64,000 nt of DNA from Fibrobacter sp. UBA4297 (GTDB lineage: Bacteria; Fibrobacterota; Fibrobacteria; Fibrobacterales; Fibrobacteraceae): the NCBI RefSeq assembly GCF_002394865.1, contig NZ_DGUZ01000019.1:141314-205313 (forward strand). The letters are read 5' to 3'. Numbering within the stretch: the stretch's first letter is position 1; each line of letters starts with the position of its first letter. Of this stretch, positions 33,829 to 41,752 are shown piece after piece. The notes beneath the pieces were generated by a model. That model was given only the letters and a program-made list of their open reading frames with translations, had not been told where the DNA came from and made no database searches. The position numbers and the translations under genes were made by a program.

Positions 33829-34491
33829 TTATGCGTCGCTACGGAGGATGCCGTAATCGCGACCTTCCACGGGAATCACGAGCTGCAACTTCGAAAGCGT
33901 CTTGATATGCTTTTCAAAGACAACCTTGAAATCTTCGCCAAGTTCTTCTTCGTCATCGTGATCGAGATTGTAGGCAACATAGCTGCCATCGGCAAAAATC
34001 GAGATGCAGCAATCCCACGTGATATCGCCTTCCTGCGGCTCTTCATCATCGGCGCGGTCCTTACTTTCGAGCATCAGAATCGGGCGTGGTGCAGGAATCG
34101 GTTCGGCATGGCCATTTTCAAAAATAAAGTAATTGCGGCTCACGAGTTCATGTTCAAGAGCCATCGTGCTCGGCACACGAGCAAATTCACCACGCAAACG
34201 ATTGATGTTTCCAAGGTCATCTTCGTACGGGTCCTGGAAATCTTCGGGCAAGACAATCTGATAATAGTCAAATTGCTTTCCGCTAGAGGCATAGTTGTCC
34301 TGCCATGACTGCGGCGGTTCAGGGCGGATTGTCAAGAAGTCTTCGAACGCATCCAGGATCTCGTTCAGACGTGAATCCCATGGTTTTTCCTTGAGTTCTT
34401 GGACGATGTCCATGAAATTCTTGAGACTTTCTTCGCCCGTTACTTGAGTCAAATCAGCACTCGGCACACCAGATTCGTCAAATTCAATCAT
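33829..34491 (-). CDS. Acidic cytoplasmic protein of unknown function
   Basis: 220 aa, strongly acidic (for example LDHDDEEELGEDF), with no signal peptide or membrane segment. It has alternating strand-like segments (FDYYQIVLPEDF, CCISIFADGSYVAYNL) with a loose resemblance to SMI1/immunity-type folds, but I cannot assign a family. It ends 5 nt before the HAD hydrolase start, so the two are probably co-transcribed. Confidence 0.6.
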   Translation of the reverse strand: MIEFDESGVPSADLTQVTGEESLKNFMDIVQELKEKPWDSRLNEILDAFEDFLTIRPEPPQSWQDNYASSGKQFDYYQIVLPEDFQDPYEDDLGNINRLRGEFARVPSTMALEHELVSRNYFIFENGHAEPIPAPRPILMLESKDRADDEEPQEGDITWDCCISIFADGSYVAYNLDHDDEEELGEDFKVVFEKHIKTLSKLQLVIPVEGRDYGILRSDA

Positions 34492-34746
34492 GCTAAAATT
34501 CCTTTTTATTTCGCAATAAATTTAGAAAAGTATCCGCAATCCAAGATATGCAGGGAGGTGCCCGCACGGCGGCGGGCATGACAATGTAATCGGTTCCGCT
34601 CAAGAAGTCGCGATCTCAAACCCAAAGGGGCGACGCCCCGACCTCATACATCTCAACCTCCCGGGTTCCTATCGCCTGCGGCTCCTGGATAACGAATTCG
34701 TTACAGCCTACTGTTTACTAGCCACTAATCACTGCGGCTTTGCCGC
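34492..34746. repeat. Repeat-filled gap
   Basis: 34552-34585 class A repeat (GGAGGTGCCCGC...GCGGGCATGACAA). 34624-34640 GGGGCGACGCCCC hairpin. 34666-34691 class B half-element (TATCGCCTGCGGCTCCTGGAT). 34705-34745 TTTACTAGCCACTAATCAC with hairpin GCGGCTTTGCCGC. No gene. Confidence 0.65.
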
Positions 34747-35655
34747 CTACCACTCTTCCACGGTTTTCACGGTGAGGCTCATGGCGATGTCTTTCTCGTA
34801 GTACGCAGGTTCGTTGATGAAAATCGGATAGACGCTACAGCCATCCGGTTCGCCTTCGAACAAGATGTCCTTGCCATCGAACGTACGGAAAAGCTTGTCG
34901 CCTTGTCTGAGTTCGCGGTAATCGTGACCGTCCAATTCCGGGTGGATCATCGCCTGTATGGCTCCACCGCCCTGTGGTTTCGGATAGCCCAAGTCTCGTA
35001 ATTGCGTATAAACTTCGACCTTAATCGGCGCACGCTTTTGCAACTCACCACGGTTCCATTCTTCCGCAAGTTCCAGATAACGTTTCACGAGCTTTTCGGA
35101 GCGTTCAAAAATGGCGGCGTTCAGCGTTCCATGCTGTTGCGGGCCAATTTCAATGCACACATCGGCCTTGGCGACCGTTCCAAAATACGGCGAAGCGCAG
35201 CGTTCTTCGGGCTGGTAATAAATCCAGGCGTCTTCAAATTCTTGCGTGAGCACTGCCGAAGCCTTCATCGTGAACGGATCACGAGTCGAAAGGATTAGGC
35301 AATAGCCCATGTTCGAACCCGTGTTATGCACATCCAAAATCAAGTCGGTGCGCGTATTTTCGCCCTTGGGCCCATAAATCTTATTGAGTTCACGAGCACG
35401 GCGAAATTCATACTGCACTGGTTCTACCGCCACATCCAGGCATGTCTGCGAAAACGCGCGATTCAAGTCATGGTCGCGATAACGGCGATTGAGGCGCACG
35501 GCCTCCGGATTCGCAAGCACTATATCAACTTTTGCCGATTTACAAAGCGTATTATAACATTCAGGATGAGCCTTCCACTTTTCGACCAGGCTCACGCCCG
35601 TGCGTTCGTTGCCATGCGTTCCACCCGCAACGACTATTGTGTTGATTTTACTCAT
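34747..35655 (-). CDS. Aspartoacylase / succinylglutamate desuccinylase-family deacylase
   Basis: The 302-aa zinc enzyme shows the aspartoacylase set: AGGTHGNERTG with zinc ligands H14 and E17, LANPEAVRLNRRYRDHDLNR, LILDVHNTGSNMGY with the third zinc ligand, and CIEIGPQQHGTL with the catalytic Glu. By family it removes an acyl group from N-acyl-aspartate or a related amino acid. AAAGGATGA precedes the ATG. It follows the MMPL exporter gene after 10 nt, suggesting one transcript; a functional link is not obvious. Confidence 0.88.
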   Translation of the reverse strand: MSKINTIVVAGGTHGNERTGVSLVEKWKAHPECYNTLCKSAKVDIVLANPEAVRLNRRYRDHDLNRAFSQTCLDVAVEPVQYEFRRARELNKIYGPKGENTRTDLILDVHNTGSNMGYCLILSTRDPFTMKASAVLTQEFEDAWIYYQPEERCASPYFGTVAKADVCIEIGPQQHGTLNAAIFERSEKLVKRYLELAEEWNRGELQKRAPIKVEVYTQLRDLGYPKPQGGGAIQAMIHPELDGHDYRELRQGDKLFRTFDGKDILFEGEPDGCSVYPIFINEPAYYEKDIAMSLTVKTVEEW

Positions 35656-35665
35656 AAATCATCCT

Positions 35666-38296
35666 TTATTTCGTTTCATCCTTTTTCTTAAGCCAGGAGC
35701 CGCAAAAATACATCGAGAAAATTATACTTGTCACAAGGAACATGAAAATTCCAATACAAGCGAGGTGACCAATGCCCTGCAAGCCGCGATGCGTTGTAAA
35801 GAGGAAGCCCACAAAGCCAGCAATCGTCGTCGTTGAGCTCGCCATTACATTACGGCCCGTCGTATCAAAAAGCTGGCGAAGGTTCATCCCTTCATTGGAT
35901 TTCGAGCACCAAGACGTAATAAAGTGGATTGTCGCATCAATGCCAATACCCAGCGTCATCGGAATCACAATCACGTTGTAGATGCTGATTTTTCCAAATT
36001 CAAAGAAGTACGTCAGAGCGCCCAGGAGGCCAAGCGTGAGGAGCGCCCCCATGCCAAACGAGACGCCACCCGCCAAGAACATCGAAGGCTTGCGGAACGA
36101 AACAATCAACGTGAGGAAAATGACAAGCACAATGACCGAAGCCAAGTTAAAGCTATCCGCCTTCACCGATTCAATCACGTCCGAAAGGATGAACTGCGAC
36201 GAGAATGTGCGCAAGCGTTCGCCATCAAAGTTCCAGTTGCCATAGCGTTCCTGGAAGCGGTGCAACGCATGGGCATCCCAGCTCGGGAAGTCACCATAAA
36301 TAAAGCCAATCTTACCGTAAGAGCCATCCTTTTCACGGAGCAAGTCAAGCGTCCAGGCAGGCACATCTTCGGCAGTAAACGGCTTTTCGACTTGAGCCAA
36401 TTTGCGGAGCGTCGAGACGTTCGTCGAGTCATCACCTTCGGCCTTGTCAAAGACACGAGCTTCCACAAGGTCGCGAATTTCTTCAATGACTTCAAGGCGC
36501 TTTTCCTGAGAATCTGCAGGCGGCACAAAGCTCTTGAGCGTAAGGAAACTGCCTAAGAGCGGATCTTTCTCGTCATGGAGTCGAATCATCAACGTATCGT
36601 AAAGTTTGTCAAGCTGTTCGGCCTTGGAACCCATTACCGCCGCAGGTGTCGAGGTCACGGCACGGTTTGTCGCGCGAGTTACCTTAGTTGAAATTTTCTT
36701 TTCAGCCGCAGGAATTACCTTATCCGTATGCACACGGCGAAGGTTCTTCAAGTTGTGTTCAAAATCCACATGCGGAGCAAACCAGAGCGCCACAGCGCCA
36801 AGCACAAAGCCAATCAGAGCGGCATGCTTGAAGAAACTGAAAATGCGCTGTTCACTCCAGGAATCCGGCAAGAGCGACTTCTGCGGAGCCGCCGGGATAC
36901 CGCCCATGCAGGCGACAAAGACCGGCAAAACGAGGACAGATGTCATCATACTAAAGAGCACACCCATCGATGCCACAATGCCAAATTCATAGAATCCGCG
37001 GAAATGAGCAACCAAGAGCGTGAGGAACGCGGCAATCGTCGTGAAACTTGCCAAGATAAACGGCTTGAGCATCTTGCGCTGCGTTTCTTCGAGAACATCT
37101 TCGAGCGAATCGTACTTGTTCAAAAGCTTTTGCGCATTGCCCAAAATGTGAATCGAGTAGTCAATACCAATACCCAAAATAATCGATGCCACAAACACCG
37201 TAAACGGATTCAGCTTGCCATAGAAAAGCGCGGTAAACGCAAGCGTCGGGAGGCAAGCATAAAGCACAGAGCCGGTCACGAGAATCGGGCCTTTGACGCT
37301 CCTGAAGAAGAATGCAGTCAAGAGGAAAATCAAGACAAGGCTAATGGCGAACGAGAAAATACTGTCATTTGCAACTTCATCAACTTCTTTTAAGCCTTCG
37401 TAAGTGCCTTCCACTGTAAAGCGAGTCGGCACGGGATAAGTCTTGCTACGGAAATATGTTAAAAGCTCATCGGTCTTTGCGAGAATTTTCGTCACAAATT
37501 CATAGTCGGTCGAGGGCTTAATCAACTTTGCGTTTACAACTGCGTTAAAGAGAATTTTGCCTGTACTGTCGGGTTCCGGGCTGCCGATTAAACGATTCTT
37601 CAAGCTATCCGGGAGATAAGCCTTCGGGTTCCATTCCCTTTTACCGCTAACCGTATCGACTTTCGCTTCTTTCTTGAAGAATGCATCGAATGCGCTCACA
37701 GCTTCTTCGGGAAGACCGAGTTCCATCGGCAAATTGGCATCGAACCAGACGCGTTCTTTTTTCGGAGCCGCTTCACCGTTTGCCGTGCTCGTAGAATCCG
37801 AACCATCGCCGAGCAAATCGACAACGAGCGGACCATTTTTGCGCCCAATTTCAAGCTGCAAGTCTTCGAGATTATCGCGAATCTTTTCAAGGTGCTTGAC
37901 CGGGAGGTACAAAAGCGCATTGTCCTTGAAGAACTGGTTATCGTTATCCACCTGCGTCGAGACGAAATCGCCCTGCCAATTTTTGTGGATGTAATCCTGA
38001 ATGGAATCCTGCAAAGCCGCGGCAAGTTCCACGCTTTCGCTCTGGATGGCAATCATGAAACGGTCGGTACTGCCAAAACGCTCGTACGATTCTTCGAGCG
38101 CCTTCACACTCGGCGTATCTTCGGGCAAGAGGTGCGAAAGGTCAGCGTCAAGTTTTAGCCCTGGCTTCACGAGAATCGGAAACGCGAGGAGGAGAGCGAG
38201 GAAGAAATAAAACGCTAAGGCCGCATATTTATGACGGCAAATCAGCGGAATGTACCACTGTGAGAATTTTTCGGCAAACGACTTTTTCGTATTCAT
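35666..38296 (-). CDS. RND/MMPL-family (HAE3-type) transporter
   Basis: I start at the ATG at 38296 (MNTKKSF); TATATT lies exactly 7 nt before it. The 876-aa protein has two repeats, each with one helix, a large periplasmic domain and about five helices. The first begins ALAFYFFLALLLAFPILV. IILGIGIDYSIHILG and MTLGIGIDATIHFIT are the paired TM4 motifs with the proton-relay Asp. Such proteins export lipids or hydrophobic compounds; the substrate here is unknown. It lies between the LTA-synthase-like gene and aspartoacylase on the same strand. Confidence 0.88.
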   Translation of the reverse strand: MNTKKSFAEKFSQWYIPLICRHKYAALAFYFFLALLLAFPILVKPGLKLDADLSHLLPEDTPSVKALEESYERFGSTDRFMIAIQSESVELAAALQDSIQDYIHKNWQGDFVSTQVDNDNQFFKDNALLYLPVKHLEKIRDNLEDLQLEIGRKNGPLVVDLLGDGSDSTSTANGEAAPKKERVWFDANLPMELGLPEEAVSAFDAFFKKEAKVDTVSGKREWNPKAYLPDSLKNRLIGSPEPDSTGKILFNAVVNAKLIKPSTDYEFVTKILAKTDELLTYFRSKTYPVPTRFTVEGTYEGLKEVDEVANDSIFSFAISLVLIFLLTAFFFRSVKGPILVTGSVLYACLPTLAFTALFYGKLNPFTVFVASIILGIGIDYSIHILGNAQKLLNKYDSLEDVLEETQRKMLKPFILASFTTIAAFLTLLVAHFRGFYEFGIVASMGVLFSMMTSVLVLPVFVACMGGIPAAPQKSLLPDSWSEQRIFSFFKHAALIGFVLGAVALWFAPHVDFEHNLKNLRRVHTDKVIPAAEKKISTKVTRATNRAVTSTPAAVMGSKAEQLDKLYDTLMIRLHDEKDPLLGSFLTLKSFVPPADSQEKRLEVIEEIRDLVEARVFDKAEGDDSTNVSTLRKLAQVEKPFTAEDVPAWTLDLLREKDGSYGKIGFIYGDFPSWDAHALHRFQERYGNWNFDGERLRTFSSQFILSDVIESVKADSFNLASVIVLVIFLTLIVSFRKPSMFLAGGVSFGMGALLTLGLLGALTYFFEFGKISIYNVIVIPMTLGIGIDATIHFITSWCSKSNEGMNLRQLFDTTGRNVMASSTTTIAGFVGFLFTTHRGLQGIGHLACIGIFMFLVTSIIFSMYFCGSWLKKKDETK

Positions 38297-38374
38297 GTGT
38301 AGAAATATATTAATATTCTTACAACATTCGCACGAAGCCCTCGGCAAATTCCGACGAACAGCGGGAAAAGGCGA

Positions 38375-40261
38375 TTAATGGGGCAACATGTTGTCGTTAC
38401 GCAGAAGCGAACGCAGTAACTTGCTCGCACCAACTGCACGAGATTTCCAATAAAGCGAAAGCGAATCAGAGACCAACTCGAAATTGCCGTTCTTGCCTTT
38501 GTACACCTCTTCGGATTCGAGACCGCCCGTAAGCACGGAATCGCGGAAACCGAGATAGTAAGCATTTTGCGTATAGAATAGCGAAGGTTGCTCCGCCGGG
38601 CGTTTTTCGGTGAGCAAGTCGTAACCCCAGAAATGGTTTGGAGCGCGGACCTGCGCCAAATCAAGAATCGTTGGGCCAATATCGAGCTGCGATGCCACAT
38701 CTTCGCGGATTTCAAGACCTTTAAAGAGGTTTGTATCGGCAGAGAAAATCCCCATGAAAATCTGCGCAGCCGAAACGCCAAGCGGCTGCGGAACCTTATA
38801 ATCTATGGAATCGACAGGCGTGTCGTGGTCGCCAAGAATCACGACAACCGTGCGGTCAAAATCAGGACGGGCGTAAAGCGCCTCAAAGAAACGGCCCATT
38901 TGCTCGTCCGTATAGCGGAGCGCATTCTTAAAGCGCACCATCGCATCTTCGGGCTTCGAGGCGTAACTATCCGGGTAACCGTAGAACGGAATATGCGTTG
39001 CAATTGTATTCGCCGCCAAGAACCAAGCGCTATCGGAAGGCATCGTCTTGAGCATTTCAATCGCCAAATCCATGCCTAAGCTGTCTGAAGTTCCCGGAAT
39101 TTTCGGGTCTTCAATCACACGCCAGTTATTGCCATAAAAACGTTCCACAAAAGGTAACGTATGGTCAAATACCGGATTTGAAACCGTCACGTACGCGCGA
39201 TGATAATTTGTCAAAAATTCCTGAAATCCCTTGAAGTGATTCGAGGCATAGAACGCAGGCACATCGCGATTCGGGTGTGAAGGGAATCCAAGATAAGTCG
39301 AAGTTGTGCCACGGACTGTCGGATAGCTTCCGCTAAACGCATTCTTGAACCAAAGCCCGCCAACATGCGCCATTTTCCACAAGTTCGGCGCGAGAGCGGT
39401 GTCGCCTTCGAGCATCTGGTTCAGCACGCGCCCCTTGTAAGATTCTCCGAAAATAAAGACGATGTTGTACGGCCTTGTCGCCTTAAACTCGTGCTGCGAA
39501 GCATTGCGATAACCTGGATAATTTTTGTCCGAGCGGGCCCCTGCAAAATCAGAAGGCAAAAAGGCATCCAAATCTCGGATAAGTTCATCCGTAATGGAAT
39601 AGCCATCTCGGAAAAATTCAAATGTTTCAAGCCCCGCAATGTGCAACACAGGAGCTGTCAAAGTCCATTTTCCAAGCGTAAAGCGCCAATCGATTTGAAA
39701 TGGGAAATTCGTAATGCCACGAGCGCCCACAATAAACAAAAGCAACGGAATAAGCGAAAGCGTCAAACCTGAGGAAAGCATCGTGACTGCAATCCTCTTG
39801 TTCGGCTTTTGGGCAATTGCAACTTGAGCCATAGTCATGCGCTTTTGACGCATGGAATACGTCACGCAAAATGCTACACCAGCCGCCAAAATCAAAAACA
39901 CAAGGCCAATCCAAAGCACGGTCCCAATGCCATCGCCACCAAGCGTCGATATCGTTGTTGCATCGGCAATATTCGAAGGATGGAAATAGGTACGAATAAA
40001 CGAATACGAAAGGCGCTGATGGTTGAAGCGGAAAATTTCGTAGTCCGCAACAGCAAAGAAAAAGTAAATAACGTAAAATACCGCAAGCGCCCGCGGGCTC
40101 TTCAAGAACGTGAAGATGGAAGACATCACGAGAATTGCGCCATACGCCATGAAAATTTGCCAAATAGTCTTGCCAGCAAACATTTCGGGCACCGAAAGAC
40201 CAAGCGGATCGGGCAAAGCGTAGAACAGGACGAGCATAATCGTTTGCAGCAAAAACGCCAC
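38375..40261 (-). CDS. LTA synthase-like membrane sulfatase (phosphoglycerol/phosphoethanolamine transferase family)
   Basis: About five N-terminal helices are followed by an extracytoplasmic alkaline-phosphatase-fold domain. YNIVFIFGESYKG supplies the first metal Glu, SYPTVRGTTSTYLGFPSH the catalytic Thr region, FLAANTIATHIPF and VVILGDHDTP the distal metal ligands. The annotated start is GTG at 40261, but the frame stays open upstream to a TAG at 40355-40357 and reads K-H-L-F-K-N-P-F-I-L-I-T-S with no ATG, GTG or TTG, so the true start may be an ATT (near 40306) or lie elsewhere. By family it transfers a headgroup from phospholipid to a glycan or lipid. Confidence 0.82.
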   Translation of the reverse strand: MAFLLQTIMLVLFYALPDPLGLSVPEMFAGKTIWQIFMAYGAILVMSSIFTFLKSPRALAVFYVIYFFFAVADYEIFRFNHQRLSYSFIRTYFHPSNIADATTISTLGGDGIGTVLWIGLVFLILAAGVAFCVTYSMRQKRMTMAQVAIAQKPNKRIAVTMLSSGLTLSLIPLLLFIVGARGITNFPFQIDWRFTLGKWTLTAPVLHIAGLETFEFFRDGYSITDELIRDLDAFLPSDFAGARSDKNYPGYRNASQHEFKATRPYNIVFIFGESYKGRVLNQMLEGDTALAPNLWKMAHVGGLWFKNAFSGSYPTVRGTTSTYLGFPSHPNRDVPAFYASNHFKGFQEFLTNYHRAYVTVSNPVFDHTLPFVERFYGNNWRVIEDPKIPGTSDSLGMDLAIEMLKTMPSDSAWFLAANTIATHIPFYGYPDSYASKPEDAMVRFKNALRYTDEQMGRFFEALYARPDFDRTVVVILGDHDTPVDSIDYKVPQPLGVSAAQIFMGIFSADTNLFKGLEIREDVASQLDIGPTILDLAQVRAPNHFWGYDLLTEKRPAEQPSLFYTQNAYYLGFRDSVLTGGLESEEVYKGKNGNFELVSDSLSLYWKSRAVGASKLLRSLLRNDNMLPH

Positions 40262-40395
40262 AGACGTAATTAAGATAAACGGATTTTTAAAGAGGTGCTT
40301 AATAATAATACCTTGTAATTTGAATAACCACGTAAAATATAAAAAAAGACTAAGCTATGATTTCATTTTACAGGCAACACGACAGGCCCTAAAGC

Positions 40396-41106
40396 CTACT
40401 CTTTCAGCAATTCCGGATGTTTTTCAGAAATGTGACGAGCGAGATACACAAACGGAGTATCCATGAGCGAAGTCACGATGAAAATGCCGTAGCCAAAGAT
40501 TAATATTTCGCCAATCGTATTCCACGGAAAAACGCCTGCGAATGCAAGCAAGTTGAACACAACGACGTTTATCAGTTGGCTTAGCAGCGTAGAGCCGTTA
40601 TTGCGGAGCCATAAATAACCTTTTTTGTCGCCAAACTGCTTTTCGGACCATTTCCACCAAGCGTGATACGCCCAAACGTCGAACATTTCGCAAATTGCGT
40701 ATGCGAACAAACTCGCAAGCATCACGCGAGGTGTATTCGAAAACACCGTACGAATCGGTTCCGCCATCGTATCGCCTGCAGCAGGGATGTACAAGAACCA
40801 GCTCTGCGAAATGAGAATAAACGTCACATTCGCAAGGATGCCGATTTTTACGCAGCGGCTGGCCTCTTTTTTGCCAAAGATTTCGCTCATCATGTCCGTT
40901 GCGAGGAACGAAGAAGCAAAGATGACATTACCGAGTGTGGTGTCGAGCCCAAAAGCGTGCACGAGAATCAAGACTTCGATATTTGCAGCAATCGTTGCAA
41001 TGACGGTCCAGGCAAAAATGCCCTGCTTGCCGAAGAAGCGGAAGAAAGCGACGAGACCTCCAAAGAACACGAAAATGGAGGCTATCATAAGGAGTTCGTT
41101 TTGCAC
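40396..41106 (-). CDS. yhhQ: Queuosine precursor transporter (YhhQ/QPTR family)
   Basis: The 236-aa membrane protein has about six helices and the family hallmarks NVIFASSFLATDMMSE with its conserved Asp, FGKKEA, and FAYAICEMFDVWAYHAWW. It imports queuine-pathway bases such as preQ0 or preQ1. It starts at GTG, 2 nt after the queF stop, and uses a GGAGAAAG in the queF tail as Shine-Dalgarno. With queF it forms a queuosine salvage operon behind a probable preQ1 riboswitch. Confidence 0.92.
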   Translation of the reverse strand: MQNELLMIASIFVFFGGLVAFFRFFGKQGIFAWTVIATIAANIEVLILVHAFGLDTTLGNVIFASSFLATDMMSEIFGKKEASRCVKIGILANVTFILISQSWFLYIPAAGDTMAEPIRTVFSNTPRVMLASLFAYAICEMFDVWAYHAWWKWSEKQFGDKKGYLWLRNNGSTLLSQLINVVVFNLLAFAGVFPWNTIGEILIFGYGIFIVTSLMDTPFVYLARHISEKHPELLKE

Positions 41107-41108
41107 GA

Positions 41109-41585
41109 TTACTTTCTCCTATCGATAGCAGCGAAGAGGCGCGTCTTGGCGATAGCTTCGAATTCGGTACCCGGCTTGCCATAGTTTGCAAACGGATAAA
41201 GAGAAATGCCACCACGCGGCATAAAGATGCCTTCGACTTCGATGTACTTCGGGTCCAAAAGCTTCACCAAGTCCTTCATGATGATGTTCACGCAGTCTTC
41301 GTGGAAATCGCCATGATTGCGGAACGAGAACATGTAAAGCTTGAGGGACTTGGATTCCACCAAATACTGGTCAGGAATGTAATTAATCTTGATTTCGGCA
41401 AAATCCGGTTGGCCGGTTTTCGGGCAAAGGCTCGTGAATTCCGGGCAGTTGAACGTGACCATGTAATCGTTACCCGGATGCTTGTTCGGGAACTTTTCGA
41501 GCACTTCGGGGCTGTAAGTGGTCTTGTACTGGGTCTTATTGTTGCCCAAGAGCGTAACACCTTTGAGTTCAGCTTCTGAACGCAT
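41109..41585 (-). CDS. queF: NADPH-dependent 7-cyano-7-deazaguanine (preQ0) reductase
   Basis: The 158-aa short-type QueF reduces preQ0 to preQ1 for queuosine in tRNA. The T-fold signature EFTSLCPKTGQPD holds the catalytic Cys54 and Asp61. The QueF motif YLVESKSLKLYMFSFRNHGDFHE supplies the substrate Glu (near 77) and His. It is typical of the single-domain dimer form. It is first in an operon with the transporter gene and its ribosome binding site is part of the riboswitch-like leader. Confidence 0.95.
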   Translation of the reverse strand: MRSEAELKGVTLLGNNKTQYKTTYSPEVLEKFPNKHPGNDYMVTFNCPEFTSLCPKTGQPDFAEIKINYIPDQYLVESKSLKLYMFSFRNHGDFHEDCVNIIMKDLVKLLDPKYIEVEGIFMPRGGISLYPFANYGKPGTEFEAIAKTRLFAAIDRRK

Positions 41586-41591
41586 AATGTC

Positions 41592-41632
41592 TCCTAGTTT
41601 TGTTTTAAGTCAGGATGGGTTTCGAACTGACC
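41592..41632 (-). promoter_or_regulatory. Probable preQ1-I riboswitch controlling queF-yhhQ
   Basis: On the minus strand a 6-bp stem GGTCAG/CTGACT closes a 13-nt loop starting TTC and containing ACCC, followed by the A-rich tail AAAACAAAACTAGG that ends in the Shine-Dalgarno AGGAG of queF. This is the size and order of class I preQ1 riboswitches: stem, C-containing loop, A-rich linker, and a GG that pairs with loop CC and hides the ribosome binding site. The gene context fits. The pseudoknot is short, so a covariance-model search should confirm it. Confidence 0.6.
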
Positions 41633-41752
41633 ATTTTAGGTACAAATATAGATGTTTTGTCAATGCAAGATTTCTAGGTAAGAGTAATTTTCCTACGTTT
41701 TCGAGGTAGTTTTATTATTACGTGCTGTAACCTAAAAAAATCTGGAGTCGCA

